NCBI GenBank assembly: GCA_017531845.1 | Contig: JAFXKI010000003.1 | Location: 200,354 to 264,353 of the forward strand | From: Opitutales bacterium | GTDB taxonomy: Bacteria; Verrucomicrobiota; Verrucomicrobiia; Opitutales; UBA953 | Direction of reading: 5' to 3' | DNA: 64,000 nt | Shown: one piece after another, positions 39,092 through 48,469 of the stretch | How positions within the stretch are numbered: position 1 is the stretch's first letter | How the letters are laid out: every line of letters begins with the position of its first letter | Notes under the pieces: generated by a model | The model's database searches: none | What the model saw: the letters and a program-made list of their open reading frames with translations, nothing else | Told to the model about the DNA's origin: nothing | Position numbers and translations under genes: made by a program

Positions 39092-41422
39092 ATGAGCGGC
39101 ATGATTTATCCCTTACTCCTCGCAATCCTCATTGTTTTGTGGATTATTTCCGGAATCTATTTCAAACGGTATTCCAAATTCCGTTATGAGGCCTCGTGGT
39201 TCTACGCATTTTTCCGCCCTATTTGTATTATTCTCTGCGCACTGTGTTACCGCCGCCGCACGCTCGGCGAAGGCAATATTCCCTCGACCGGCGGTTGTAT
39301 CATTATTGCCAACCACATGTCCTACGCGGACGTCGTGTGCCTCGGACTCGCCTGCCCGCGCCCCTTGCGCTACGTCTCGTGGTCCGGGCTTGAAAAACAT
39401 TTTCTTCTGCGCGTTCTCATGCGCGCGATGAATACGATCCCGATTTCTCCCGCGAATGCGAAGGACGGCATGAAAGCCGCCGTCGATGCCGTAAAATCCG
39501 GGCAAGTCGTTTGCATTTTCCCGGAAGGCTGCATGACGCGCAACGGAAGCCTTCAGCCGTTTATGGGCGGTTTTCAGGTGGTTGCACGCAAAGCGGACGT
39601 TCCCGTCGTTCCCGCGTATATTGACGGGCTTTGGTATTCCATTTTCAGCTATCGCCGCAAAAAATTCATTTGGAAAAAACCGCGAATTTCCCGTCTTCCC
39701 GTAACGATTGCTTTTGGCAAACCTTTCAAAATGGGGAAGCGCGAAGGCGAAAAAACTTACCAACAAATGCGCTCCATCGTGCTTGAACTCGGCACGAAAG
39801 TTTTCTCCGCTCGCGAAGAATTGAAAGGACACCTTGCCGCAACGCTGACAGATGCTTGCGCCCGCAGACCGTTTAAAACGGCAATTATCGACCGTTCCGT
39901 CGGGCGTCGCACCATGTCGCGAGGCATTCTTTTTGCCGCGTCCATGTGCCTTGCGCATCGGTTTAAAAAGGAACTCCACGAGCGCCGTATCGGGCTCGTG
40001 CTTCCTCCCGGGCTCGCCGGCATGGTGGCGAACTACGCCTGCACACTCGCCGGTAAGATTCCTGTCAATTTGAACTTTACGCTCGGGCGCGCCCAACTCG
40101 AATCCTGCCTCGCCCGCGCGAATATCAAAACCGTCATCACGGTCGGCGCGATGAAAAAGCAACTCAACGACCGCTTTCCGGATTTTCCGTGGCCGGACTG
40201 CCAAATTGATATTTTGGATGAAATCAAACAACTACCGAAGCTCAAGCTTCTCGGCATCTTCGCGATGACGGTCCTGCTTCCGTCTTTTGCTCTGAAAAAG
40301 ATTTTCTCAATTCCCACGAAAGGCGGTTCTGAAGAAGCCACCATTCTCTTCACCAGCGGAAGCTCCGGAATGCCGAAAGGTGCCGTGATTTCCCACAAAA
40401 ACATTCTCGCCAACTGTGCCCAGATTGACGAATACGACGTGTTGCCGCCCAACACGCGTCTGCTCGGAAATCTTCCGATTTTTCACAGCTTCGGCTACAC
40501 GGTTCAACTTTGGTTCGCGCCGACAAGCGACGAAGTGCTCGCTGTTTCCACGCCTTCTCCGCTTGATTTCGCAAAAAATCTTCAGGTCATCCGCGAAGAA
40601 CGCTGCACCGTCCTCCTCAGCACGCCGACCTTCTTGCGCAATTATCTGAAAAAGGCTCCGCCGGAATACTTGATGACCGTCGATCTCGTTGTCGGCGGTG
40701 CCGAAAAAACACCCGCCGGCTTCGCGGAAGCGTGGGAAGAAAAATTCTCGCTCGCGCCTACGCGCTATCTCGAAGGCTACGGCATGACAGAAGCGTCTCC
40801 GGTCGTTGCCGTAAACAAGCCGGACGTCGTCGAACGCGCCACCGGGAACATACACCGCGGGATGAAGAAAGGCTCAGTCGGCGTGCTTTTCCCCGGCATG
40901 AACGCCAAAGTTTGCCATACCGAAACCGGAGAAGTCCTGCCCTACAATGAACCCGGAATGCTCTATCTTAAAGGTCCGAACATTTTTGAAGGCTACATTA
41001 ACGACGAAGGCGTTCCCGTTCCCGTAACGGACGCCAAGGGTTGGTACGAAAGCGGCGATATTGTAGAAATGGACAAATACGGGTTCATTTCCATCAAAGG
41101 GCGCCTCTCCCGCTTTTCCAAAATCGGCGGCGAAATGGTGCCTCACGGAAGTGTCGAAGAGGCAATCCAGGAAATTCTCAACTTGAGCAACGAAACCTTA
41201 CAACTTGCGGTTGCCGGACGTCCGGATCCGCAAAAAGGCGAAGCGCTCGTTATCGTTACGACCATCGAAAATCTCGATGTTCAGGCACTCGGGCGTAAAC
41301 TTGCCGATGCCGGCTTCCCGAATCTGTGGATCCCGCGCGAAGTCAAAGTCATCCCGGAAATGCCGGTTCTCGGCACAGGAAAACTTGACATCAAATCGCT
41401 TTCCGACATCGCAAAAGCTTAA
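39092..41422 (+). CDS. Fused acyltransferase / acyl-ACP (acyl-CoA) synthetase, Aas-like
   Basis: Probably recycles lysophospholipid by activating a fatty acid and acylating the sn-2 position. The 776-residue protein has an N-terminal membrane helix, a PlsC domain (NHMSYAD at 74-80, FPEG at 143-146) and an adenylate-forming domain (TSGSSGMPKG at 421-430, EGYGMTEASP, then the C-terminal catalytic lysine in GTGKLD). E. coli Aas has the same order; the LplT-like flippase domain found fused in some homologues is absent. Start at the ATG of MSGMIYPLL, not the TTG nine codons upstream. Confidence 0.88.
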   Translation: MSGMIYPLLLAILIVLWIISGIYFKRYSKFRYEASWFYAFFRPICIILCALCYRRRTLGEGNIPSTGGCIIIANHMSYADVVCLGLACPRPLRYVSWSGLEKHFLLRVLMRAMNTIPISPANAKDGMKAAVDAVKSGQVVCIFPEGCMTRNGSLQPFMGGFQVVARKADVPVVPAYIDGLWYSIFSYRRKKFIWKKPRISRLPVTIAFGKPFKMGKREGEKTYQQMRSIVLELGTKVFSAREELKGHLAATLTDACARRPFKTAIIDRSVGRRTMSRGILFAASMCLAHRFKKELHERRIGLVLPPGLAGMVANYACTLAGKIPVNLNFTLGRAQLESCLARANIKTVITVGAMKKQLNDRFPDFPWPDCQIDILDEIKQLPKLKLLGIFAMTVLLPSFALKKIFSIPTKGGSEEATILFTSGSSGMPKGAVISHKNILANCAQIDEYDVLPPNTRLLGNLPIFHSFGYTVQLWFAPTSDEVLAVSTPSPLDFAKNLQVIREERCTVLLSTPTFLRNYLKKAPPEYLMTVDLVVGGAEKTPAGFAEAWEEKFSLAPTRYLEGYGMTEASPVVAVNKPDVVERATGNIHRGMKKGSVGVLFPGMNAKVCHTETGEVLPYNEPGMLYLKGPNIFEGYINDEGVPVPVTDAKGWYESGDIVEMDKYGFISIKGRLSRFSKIGGEMVPHGSVEEAIQEILNLSNETLQLAVAGRPDPQKGEALVIVTTIENLDVQALGRKLADAGFPNLWIPREVKVIPEMPVLGTGKLDIKSLSDIAKA

Positions 41423-41439
41423 GGAAATCTCTTAATCCG

Positions 41440-41473
41440 AAAAAAAGACAGGCGTTCCCGTCTGTCTTTTTTT
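41440..41473 (+). terminator. Terminator of the Aas-like gene with the octamer in its loop
   Basis: AAAAAAAGACAG pairs with CTGTCTTTTTTT. The 10-base loop is GCGTTCCCGT. The U-run lies on the plus strand, 18 bases after the stop. Confidence 0.85.
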
Positions 41474-41538
41474 GTCTCGCGAAATCTCCGCACGTATCTG
41501 CCGAAACAAGGATTTTCGTGCTTTTTTTGAAAATTTCC

Positions 41539-41566
41539 TTGTCGCGTTCCCGCAGAAGTTTAGACT
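41539..41566 (+). promoter_or_regulatory. Candidate promoter for aspS
   Basis: TTGTCG and TAGACT boxes are 16 bases apart, 25 bases before the ATG. The spacer contains a CGTTCCCG octamer. Prediction by eye only. Confidence 0.35.
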
Positions 41567-41590
41567 TGGCGGCTTTCACGTTTAAATACA

Positions 41591-43384
41591 ATGTTGCGCA
41601 CACATACTTGCAATTGTTTGACGACTGCCGATGCCGGTAAAAAAGTCACTCTCATCGGCTGGGTCGATACCGTTCGCGACCTCGGCGGCGTTCGTTTCGT
41701 TGACCTCCGCGACCGCGAAGGCATTACGCAAATCGTTTTCAACCCCTCCAATCCCTCGGTTCACGAAATCGCCAAAAATCTCAAATCTGAAAGCGTAATC
41801 GAAGTCACGGGAACGGTTACTCCCCGCGAAGCCGAAACAATTAACGAAAAACTCGCGACGGGTACGATTGAAATTGTCGCCGAAGAAATCACCGTGCACA
41901 ACGTTTGCGCCCCGCTTCCCTTCCCGATGGAAGACGACAAGGCGGATAAAGTAAACGAAGATCTGCGCCTTTCTTATCGCTACCTCGACCTGCGCCGCCC
42001 CCGCAACCTCAACCTTATGCGCATGCGAGCCAAGGCGGGGCATGCAATTCGCAACTACCTTGACGAACAGGCATTTGTCGAAGTCGAAACACCGATTCTC
42101 TTCAAAAGTACACCGGAAGGAGCACGCGAATTTCTCGTGCCGTCCCGCTTAAATCCCGGGCAGTTCTACGCTCTTACGCAATCTCCGCAACAATACAAGC
42201 AAATGCTGATGGTTTCGGGTATTGAACGCTATTACCAGATGGCAAAATGCTTCCGCGACGAAGATTTGCGCGCCGACCGCCAGCCCGAATTTACTCAGGT
42301 CGATATCGAAATGTCCTTCATCGAACGCGAGGATATCTACGCGCTCATCGAAGGTATGCTCAAACGCGTTTGGAAAGACGTGCTCAACGTCGATATCCCG
42401 ACCCCGTTCCCGCGCATGCCGTATCAGGAAGCGATGGATCGCTACGGAGTAGACAAGCCGGACACACGCTTTGCGATTGAAATCACGGATTTCACGGAAC
42501 TTTTCAAAAATTCCGCGTTCAAAGTTTTCAACACCGTCGCCAACACCAAAGGATGCGTCGTTCGCGCCATCAACGCGAAAGGTCTTGAAGACATCACCCA
42601 GGGTGAACTCACGAACCTGGAAACCATCGCCAAAACACTCGGAGCTAAAGGACTTGCCTTTATTAAGGCCGCAAACGGCGAATGGAAATCCCCGATTCTT
42701 AAATTTTTCTCCGAAGAAGAAAAAGCCGCGCTCAAGGAAAAGCTTAACATCGAAGACGGCGACATCGTCTTCTTTGCGGCAGCTCCGTGGGAACAAGCTT
42801 CTGCCATTCTCGGACGCATCCGCCTCGAAGCAGCAAAACTCCTGCAAGCTCGCGGACGCCTCGAAATTCCGGCTGACAAATACAATTTCCTCTGGGTTAT
42901 CGAGTTCCCGCTGATGCTCTGGGACGAAGAACAAAATCGTTTCGTTTCCGCACACCACCCCTTCACCGCTCCCGTCAAGGAAGACGTGCCGCTCCTCGAA
43001 ACCAATCCGCACGCCGTTCGCGGACAACACTACGACATCGTACTCAACGGCGTCGAGCTCGGCGGCGGGTCCATTCGTATCCATAATCCGGATATGCAGA
43101 AAAAAGTTTTTGAAGACGTTCTCAAAATCCCGGCAGATGTCGTCGAAACACGATTCGGCTACATGCTTAAGGCGTTCAGCTACGGAGCACCGCCGCACGG
43201 GGGGATTGCACTCGGGTTCGACCGGCTCGTTACCATGCTCGCAGGGCGCACTTCGATTCGCGACCTTCTCGCGTTCCCGAAAACACAACGCGGACAGGAT
43301 TTGATGGCACAATGCCCGTCCGCCGTTACGCCACGTCAACTCAAGGACGTTCACATCGACCTGCGAGACGAAGAGCAACTCTAA
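41591..43384 (+). CDS. aspS: Aspartate-tRNA ligase
   Basis: Charges tRNA-Asp (possibly also tRNA-Asn if the enzyme is non-discriminating). The 597-residue bacterial-type AspRS has an N-terminal OB fold (GKKVTLIGWVDTVRDLGGVRFVDLRD split at the loop), class II motif 1 around FVEVETPIL, motif 2 CFRDEDLRADRQPEFTQVD, the inserted GAD domain, and motif 3 GIALGFDRLVTML. Followed by an octamer-containing terminator. Confidence 0.96.
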   Translation: MLRTHTCNCLTTADAGKKVTLIGWVDTVRDLGGVRFVDLRDREGITQIVFNPSNPSVHEIAKNLKSESVIEVTGTVTPREAETINEKLATGTIEIVAEEITVHNVCAPLPFPMEDDKADKVNEDLRLSYRYLDLRRPRNLNLMRMRAKAGHAIRNYLDEQAFVEVETPILFKSTPEGAREFLVPSRLNPGQFYALTQSPQQYKQMLMVSGIERYYQMAKCFRDEDLRADRQPEFTQVDIEMSFIEREDIYALIEGMLKRVWKDVLNVDIPTPFPRMPYQEAMDRYGVDKPDTRFAIEITDFTELFKNSAFKVFNTVANTKGCVVRAINAKGLEDITQGELTNLETIAKTLGAKGLAFIKAANGEWKSPILKFFSEEEKAALKEKLNIEDGDIVFFAAAPWEQASAILGRIRLEAAKLLQARGRLEIPADKYNFLWVIEFPLMLWDEEQNRFVSAHHPFTAPVKEDVPLLETNPHAVRGQHYDIVLNGVELGGGSIRIHNPDMQKKVFEDVLKIPADVVETRFGYMLKAFSYGAPPHGGIALGFDRLVTMLAGRTSIRDLLAFPKTQRGQDLMAQCPSAVTPRQLKDVHIDLRDEEQL

Positions 43385-43410
43385 CCGGATTCTGCCAAAT
43401 TCCGGCAAAC

Positions 43411-43452
43411 AAAAATGCGCTTCCGAATTTATTTCGGGAACGCATTTTTTTT
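43411..43452 (+). terminator. Terminator of aspS carrying an octamer
   Basis: AAAAATGCGCTTCCGAA pairs, with mismatches, with TTTCGGGAACGCATTTTT. Eight Ts end the element on the plus strand. Confidence 0.75.
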
Positions 43453-43513
43453 ATTTGGATAAAATGAATCTGCCCTTGATAAAAACAGGCAGGGACGGCA
43501 AAATACCCCTATA

Positions 43514-44164
43514 ATGAAAGACATTGCCATTTACGGCGCAGGCGGCTTCGGACGGGAAACCGCCTGCCTGATTAGGGAAATCAACGAAGTTTCGCCGACG
43601 TGGAACTTCGTCGGTTTCTTCGACGATGGCATTCCCGCGGGAACGCAAACACCGCGCGGCAAAATTCTCGGCGGACTGGACGCACTCAATTCGTATAACG
43701 GAGACCTCGCGCTCGTTTTTGCCATCGCCGCCCCGAAAACCCTGAAAACGCTCGTTGAAAACATCCGAAATCCGAACATCGAATTCCCGAATCTCATCGC
43801 TCCGGATGTGCATTTCCGAGACCGGAATTCCGTGACGATGGGGCGCGGAAACATCATCAACACCCGATCGGCAATTTCCTCTGATTGCGTTTTCGGCGAC
43901 TTTAATCTGAGCGTTTTCGACAACGTTTTCGGACACGATTCCCGAATCGGCAACTTCAATGTTTTTTTCACGGGAACACGCATCAGCGGAAACGTAAAAA
44001 TCGGCGACGAAAACATTTTCGGCGCAAGCTCCACGGTTTTACAAAATCTCAAAATCGGCAACGGGAACACACTTGCCGCCTCAAGTCTGCTCGTTACGCC
44101 GATCGGCAATGACGCTTCCTGCATCGGCGTTCCCGCGACCAAATTCAATTTCAAAAAACAATGA
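43514..44164 (+). CDS. NeuD/PglD-type sugar O- or N-acyltransferase
   Basis: Left-handed beta-helix acyltransferase. The 216 residues have an N-terminal Rossmann-like region (IAIYGAGGFGRETACLI, FVGFFDDG) that binds a nucleotide sugar in the family, then hexapeptide repeats (TMGRGNIINTRSAISSDCVFGDF, KIGDENIFGASSTVLQNLKIGNG). It overlaps the next gene by 4 bases (ATGA) and opens a seven-gene cassette. It may transfer the acyl group made by that cassette from ACP to a sugar; this is inference from context. Confidence 0.82.
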   Translation: MKDIAIYGAGGFGRETACLIREINEVSPTWNFVGFFDDGIPAGTQTPRGKILGGLDALNSYNGDLALVFAIAAPKTLKTLVENIRNPNIEFPNLIAPDVHFRDRNSVTMGRGNIINTRSAISSDCVFGDFNLSVFDNVFGHDSRIGNFNVFFTGTRISGNVKIGDENIFGASSTVLQNLKIGNGNTLAASSLLVTPIGNDASCIGVPATKFNFKKQ

Positions 44165-44394
44165 ACTTCGACAGCTTTATCGAAAAAATCGCCTCGTTAT
44201 TCGAGGAAACGCCCGCTGCGGAACTGACTCCGCAGACGCGCTATAAAGAGCTTCCGGATTGGACTTCGCTCGTTGCGCTTTCACTGATCGTCCTCGCGTT
44301 TAACGAATTCGAATCAACGATTTCCGGCGACGACATCGAAGCCGCGGGAACGCTCGGAGAACTTTTTGAACGCGTCAAAAAAGGAGCCGCCTAG
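44161..44394 (+). CDS. Acyl carrier protein, divergent (first ACP of the cassette)
   Basis: Small acidic four-helix carrier of 77 residues. The attachment serine is probably S36 in LPDWTSLVALSLI; WTS replaces the usual DSL, as in specialised carriers outside fatty-acid synthesis. It overlaps the NeuD-like gene by 4 bases and ends directly before the SDR start (TAGATG). It is distinct from the second ACP at the end of the cassette, so two carrier-bound intermediates may exist. Confidence 0.8.
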   Translation: MNFDSFIEKIASLFEETPAAELTPQTRYKELPDWTSLVALSLIVLAFNEFESTISGDDIEAAGTLGELFERVKKGAA

Positions 44395-45153
44395 ATGGAA
44401 AATTCTCCGTTTTCGCTTGTCGGAAAAAATATTCTGGTAACCGGGGCTTCGTCCGGAATCGGGCGCGCTTGTGCTGTAGAATCCGCGAAACTCGGCGCAA
44501 AGATTTTGGCAAGCGGGCGCGACGAAGAACGCCTTGCGGAAACGCTTTCGCAGGTTTCGACCGAAGGCTCAACCGCCGTTTCTGCTGATTTGCTGGAGTT
44601 CGATTTTTGCAAAAAAATTTCCTCCGCCGTTCCCGCAGACGAGCCGCTCGACGGCATTGTCTTTTCGGCGGGAATGAATCGCCTGCTTCCGGTCGGATTT
44701 ATCGGCGAGAAGGAATTTGCCGCCGCGATGCGCGTCAACGCCGAAGCCCCGCTTATGCTGGTTCAAACATTGTTGCGGGAAAAGAAAATTAAACGCGGTG
44801 CATCGATTGTTTTCATTTCGTCGATTTCCGGCGGAAACGTCGTTTCGCCCGGCGCGGCGGTTTATTCCGCGACAAAAGCGGCGGCGGACGCGCTAATGAA
44901 AACGATGGCTCTTGAACTCGCCGCTAAGCAAATTCGCGTCAACGCAATTTGCCCCGGTGCCGTCGAAACCAAGATGAATGCGCTTGCGGCAATTTCAGAG
45001 GCTCAAAAAGCCGAAGCGGGAAAACGCTATCCGCTCAAGCGTTTCGGCAAGCCGGAAGAAATCGCCTACGCTGCCGTCTACCTGCTTTCCGATGCGGCGG
45101 CATGGACCACGGGAACGCGAATCGTCATCGACGGAGGATTTACCCTGCTTTAA
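44395..45153 (+). CDS. Short-chain dehydrogenase/reductase (FabG-like)
   Basis: NAD(P)H-dependent oxidoreductase. The 252 residues show GASSGIG at 17-23, ISSISG, the YxxxK pair Y157/K161, and CPGAVETKMNA. Closest in style to 3-oxoacyl-ACP reductases. Within the cassette it would reduce a ketoacyl-ACP made by the KASIII enzyme encoded 2 bases downstream. Confidence 0.86.
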   Translation: MENSPFSLVGKNILVTGASSGIGRACAVESAKLGAKILASGRDEERLAETLSQVSTEGSTAVSADLLEFDFCKKISSAVPADEPLDGIVFSAGMNRLLPVGFIGEKEFAAAMRVNAEAPLMLVQTLLREKKIKRGASIVFISSISGGNVVSPGAAVYSATKAAADALMKTMALELAAKQIRVNAICPGAVETKMNALAAISEAQKAEAGKRYPLKRFGKPEEIAYAAVYLLSDAAAWTTGTRIVIDGGFTLL

Positions 45154-45155
45154 AA

Positions 45156-46220
45156 ATGGCGCAACTTCAATTCAGCAATGTCGGGATTCGCGCACTCGCG
45201 GCGTGCGTTCCCGCGACTGTTTCAAAAAACGAGGATGCTCTTCGCGATGTCGTTCCCGCAGACGAAATCGAGAAAACGATTCACGCTATCGGGATTCGCG
45301 AAAAACGTATCGCGTCGGCAGAAACATGCGCTTCCGATTTGTGCTTTGCCGCTGCTGAAAAACTTTTTGCCGACAATCCGGAAATTTCACGCGAAAGTAT
45401 CGACGTTTTGCTCTTCATGAGCCAAACCGGAGATTTCAAAATTCCTGCGACTGCGCCGATTTTGCAACGCAAACTCGGACTTTCTCAAAACTGCGCGGCG
45501 ATGGATTTATCTCTCGGATGCTCCGGTTATGTTTATGCTCTTTCTGCAGCATTTGCTTACGCAAATTTGCCAACCGTTAGGCGCGTTCTTCTGCTCGACG
45601 GTGAAACTTTTTCTAAGATTGTTAATCCTCGAGATCGCGTGAATGCGCCGCTTTACGGCGACGCGGGAACGGCAACGCTCATCGAAAAATCCGAAACCTT
45701 CGGAGCCTCGTATTTCGTTCTAAAAACAGACGGAGGCGGCGAAAATGCCGTGAAAATTCCTGCCGGAGGGTGCCGCGTTTCCGCTACGCCGGAAACGCTC
45801 TCCGAGAAAACGGCACCGGACGGGAGCATTCGTTCCGATTGCGAAGTTTTCATGAACGGCATGGACGTTTTCAATTTCGCAATTCGAAGCGTTCCCGCCG
45901 TAATGAAAGAAACCGCTACCCTCGCCGGATTCTCTCCGGAAGAAGCCGGAGGAATCGTTTTTCACCAAGCGAACAAAATGATGACCGATTTTCTTGCCGC
46001 ACGCATGAAAATTCCCGCCGGAAAAATTTTGTATTCATTAAATAAATACGGAAACACAAGCTCCGCTTCGATTCCTCTGACAATTTCCGAATGCGGGGAA
46101 AAACTTTCTTCGCGAGACCGTGTTTTGCTTTGCGGGTTCGGTGCCGGACTTTCGTGGGCGTCGGTTGCTCTTTCTCTCGTCGGGACAAAAATCTCTCCGC
46201 CGGCAATCTTTAAAAAATAA
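45156..46220 (+). CDS. 3-oxoacyl-ACP synthase III-like (KASIII/FabH-type)
   Basis: Thiolase-fold condensing enzyme. The 354-residue protein keeps the catalytic triad C122 (LSLGCSGYVYAL), H270 (VFHQANKMM) and N300 (NKYGNTSSAS), so it should be active. An insertion around residues 180-235 (ENAVKIPAGGCRVSATPE) distinguishes it from housekeeping FabH. It joins an acyl-CoA or acyl-ACP starter to a second carrier-bound unit. Its place between an SDR and the FkbH gene points to a dedicated short pathway. Confidence 0.87.
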   Translation: MAQLQFSNVGIRALAACVPATVSKNEDALRDVVPADEIEKTIHAIGIREKRIASAETCASDLCFAAAEKLFADNPEISRESIDVLLFMSQTGDFKIPATAPILQRKLGLSQNCAAMDLSLGCSGYVYALSAAFAYANLPTVRRVLLLDGETFSKIVNPRDRVNAPLYGDAGTATLIEKSETFGASYFVLKTDGGGENAVKIPAGGCRVSATPETLSEKTAPDGSIRSDCEVFMNGMDVFNFAIRSVPAVMKETATLAGFSPEEAGGIVFHQANKMMTDFLAARMKIPAGKILYSLNKYGNTSSASIPLTISECGEKLSSRDRVLLCGFGAGLSWASVALSLVGTKISPPAIFKK

Positions 46221-46226
46221 ATCAAA

Positions 46227-46643
46227 ATGAAGGTTTCCGATTTCAAAATTCATCACGTCGGCGTTGCAGTCTCCGATATTCATTCTGCTGCGAGTGTATA
46301 TCGAGAAAATGGCTACCTTTGCACTGAGCCTGTTTTTGATCCGATTCAAAACGTCAATATTTGTTTTGCAGAAAAACCGGACGAACTCAGAGCCGAGCTG
46401 ATAGAGCCGGCGAGTGAAAACTCTCCGGTTTCCGATGTTCTGAAAAAAAACGGCGGCAATCCCGAAGTTTACCATATCTGCTATTCTGTTCCGGATATTG
46501 AGCAAGCGATTTCCGCTCTTCGCGAAGAGCGTTGGCTCCTTGTAAAACCGCCCGTTCACGCCGTTGCTTGCGGGAACGCGAAAGTCGCTTTTCTTTATTC
46601 TCGTGAAGCCGGACTAATCGAGCTTTTAGAAGAAAAATCGTGA
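46227..46643 (+). CDS. VOC/glyoxalase-fold protein (methylmalonyl-CoA epimerase-like)
   Basis: The 138-residue protein has two beta-alpha-beta-beta-beta repeats with possible metal ligands: HHVGVAVSD, the Glu in AELIEPA, YHICYSVPD and IELLEEK. Epimerase or lyase activity on an acyl thioester is plausible from this pattern. The stop overlaps the GTG start of the FkbH-like gene (GTGA). Confidence 0.78.
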   Translation: MKVSDFKIHHVGVAVSDIHSAASVYRENGYLCTEPVFDPIQNVNICFAEKPDELRAELIEPASENSPVSDVLKKNGGNPEVYHICYSVPDIEQAISALREERWLLVKPPVHAVACGNAKVAFLYSREAGLIELLEEKS

Positions 46644-48199
46644 GGCTTTTTGTTTTCAGGAACGCGACGCTTGAACCGTTTTTCCCACGAGAAGAAACGG
46701 AGTTTTCCGGTTACGGCGATATTGCACGCGTTCCCGAAAATGCGGAAAAAATTTGCTGGTTTTACACGCTCCCGCCGGATGTTTCTCCGAAAGACGGGCA
46801 GCCGCTCATTGACGATTTTTTGCAAAAATTACGACTCGTCTTGCCTCGCGTTCCCGCGGACAAAAGGCTTGAGCTGACACGCCTCGCGTTCCCGCAAAAT
46901 CCGTCGCTTGTTCTGGCAGACACGCGCCTGCATGATGCGATTCATTTTTATAACGCCGAACTCGAAAAAATTGCGCGGGAACGTACGAACACCGAAATCT
47001 CAAGCGCGCCGGACTTCGCACCCGATTGGCGCATGTGGTTTCTCGCGCAAATGCCGTTTTCTCCTGCCCAAAAACGAGCAGAAAAAAATCCGCCTCGCGT
47101 TCCCGCTGTCCGAAAAAAATGCATCATCCTGGATTGCGACGACACGCTTTGGGGCGGCACGCTCGGGGAAGACGGATTTTCCACGCTTAAAATCGGTGGG
47201 GATTTTCCCGGAAACGCTTTTGCGTTTTTTCAAAAAAAATGCGTCGAGCTCGCCGAAAGCGGAATTATTCTCGCGATTTGTTCCAAAAACAATGATGCGG
47301 ACGTGCGCGAAGTTTTTGAAAAACATCCCGCGATGATTTTGCGGCGGGAACACATTTCCGCGTGGCGAGTCAATTGGAATGATAAGGCGGAAAATATTCG
47401 CCAAATCGCTGACGAGCTCAATATCGGCTTGGATTCGCTTGTGTTCGTCGACAATGAGGCGCGGGAACGCGAGCGCGTTGCCTCGGCGTTCGGAGGTATT
47501 GTCGCGACACCGGAATTTCCGCGCCGTGCTTACGAACTTCCCGCATTTTTTGAAAAACTCGTCGATGAATTTTTCCGTTGCGAAAAATTGACCGCCGAGG
47601 ATTTGTCGAAAACGCAACAATACCGCGACGCTGCCGAACGCAGCAAAGCCGCGCGGAATTTTTCCTCACTCGAAGATTACATTGCTTCGCTCGAAATCCG
47701 CCTTCGCGTCGCGCCTGCAAATGATTTTTCGCTCCCGCGCTTGGCTCAACTCACGCAAAAAACCAATCAGTTTAATTTGGCAACGCGGCGGCGCACGGAA
47801 GCGGAATTGCGAGATTTTCTTGTTTACGGGAACGTCGTTTTCTCGCTTTCGGTTGCGGATAAAATCGGAGATCTCGGCATCGTCGGCGAAGCGGAAATTT
47901 CATTTTTCTCAGACAAAAAAATCGCCCGCATCGAAAATTTTATGCTGAGTTGCCGGGCACTCGGACGCGGCATTGAAACCGCATTCGCTCAAAGAATTCT
48001 TTGTGTTTTGCGGGAACGCGGCGTCGAAACCGTTTTTGCGGAATATTTGCCGACGGCAAAAAATGCGCCCTGCAAAGATTTTCTTTCATCTCTCGGATTT
48101 GTTTCCGGGGAAAATTCTTCTTCGTCTTTTCGCTTGAATTTGCGGGAACGCGATGCGATAAAAATCAATCCGATTTACCAATTTGTATCCGATGAATAA
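46640..48199 (+). CDS. FkbH-like HAD-IIIC protein (glyceryl-ACP synthase type)
   Basis: FkbH-family enzymes load a glyceryl unit from 1,3-bisphosphoglycerate onto an ACP and remove its phosphate. The 519-residue protein has an N-terminal domain of about 150 residues, a HAD-IIIC domain with D165 and D167 (CIILDCDDTLWGGTLGEDG), CSKNNDADVREVFEKHPAM and FVDNEARERERV, and a C-terminal GNAT-like domain (LTQKTNQFNLATRR, AEISFFSDKK, LSCRALGRGIE). It starts at GTG, overlaps the VOC gene by 4 bases and the second ACP by 8. Confidence 0.87.
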   Translation: MRLFVFRNATLEPFFPREETEFSGYGDIARVPENAEKICWFYTLPPDVSPKDGQPLIDDFLQKLRLVLPRVPADKRLELTRLAFPQNPSLVLADTRLHDAIHFYNAELEKIARERTNTEISSAPDFAPDWRMWFLAQMPFSPAQKRAEKNPPRVPAVRKKCIILDCDDTLWGGTLGEDGFSTLKIGGDFPGNAFAFFQKKCVELAESGIILAICSKNNDADVREVFEKHPAMILRREHISAWRVNWNDKAENIRQIADELNIGLDSLVFVDNEARERERVASAFGGIVATPEFPRRAYELPAFFEKLVDEFFRCEKLTAEDLSKTQQYRDAAERSKAARNFSSLEDYIASLEIRLRVAPANDFSLPRLAQLTQKTNQFNLATRRRTEAELRDFLVYGNVVFSLSVADKIGDLGIVGEAEISFFSDKKIARIENFMLSCRALGRGIETAFAQRILCVLRERGVETVFAEYLPTAKNAPCKDFLSSLGFVSGENSSSSFRLNLRERDAIKINPIYQFVSDE

Positions 48200-48422
48200 C
48201 GACATTTCCCCTCGCCTCGAAAACGTTTTTAAAACGACACTCGGTATCAAGACCGTTCCCGCCGGGCTTTCGCAAAAAAATTGCGAAGCGTGGGATTCCG
48301 TAAACCACTTGAATCTGATTCTTGCGCTGGAAGCGGAATTCGGCGTTACGTTCGAGCCGGAAGAAATTGCCGCCATGCAGGATCTTTCCGCCGTCGAAAG
48401 CCACATCCGCACAAAAATTTAG
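48192..48422 (+). CDS. Acyl carrier protein (second ACP of the cassette)
   Basis: The 76-residue carrier keeps the canonical site S36 in EAWDSVNHLNLILALEAEF, typical of carriers served by FkbH. The ATG lies inside the end of the FkbH-like gene, so the pair is translationally coupled; this is the likely acceptor of the glyceryl unit. It ends the cassette, with the convergent cupin gene 48 bases away. Confidence 0.85.
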   Translation: MNNDISPRLENVFKTTLGIKTVPAGLSQKNCEAWDSVNHLNLILALEAEFGVTFEPEEIAAMQDLSAVESHIRTKI

Positions 48423-48469
48423 CGCGCTCGAATTGGTTTTTTCTATCACGCCAAATACAGCCCCCGCTC

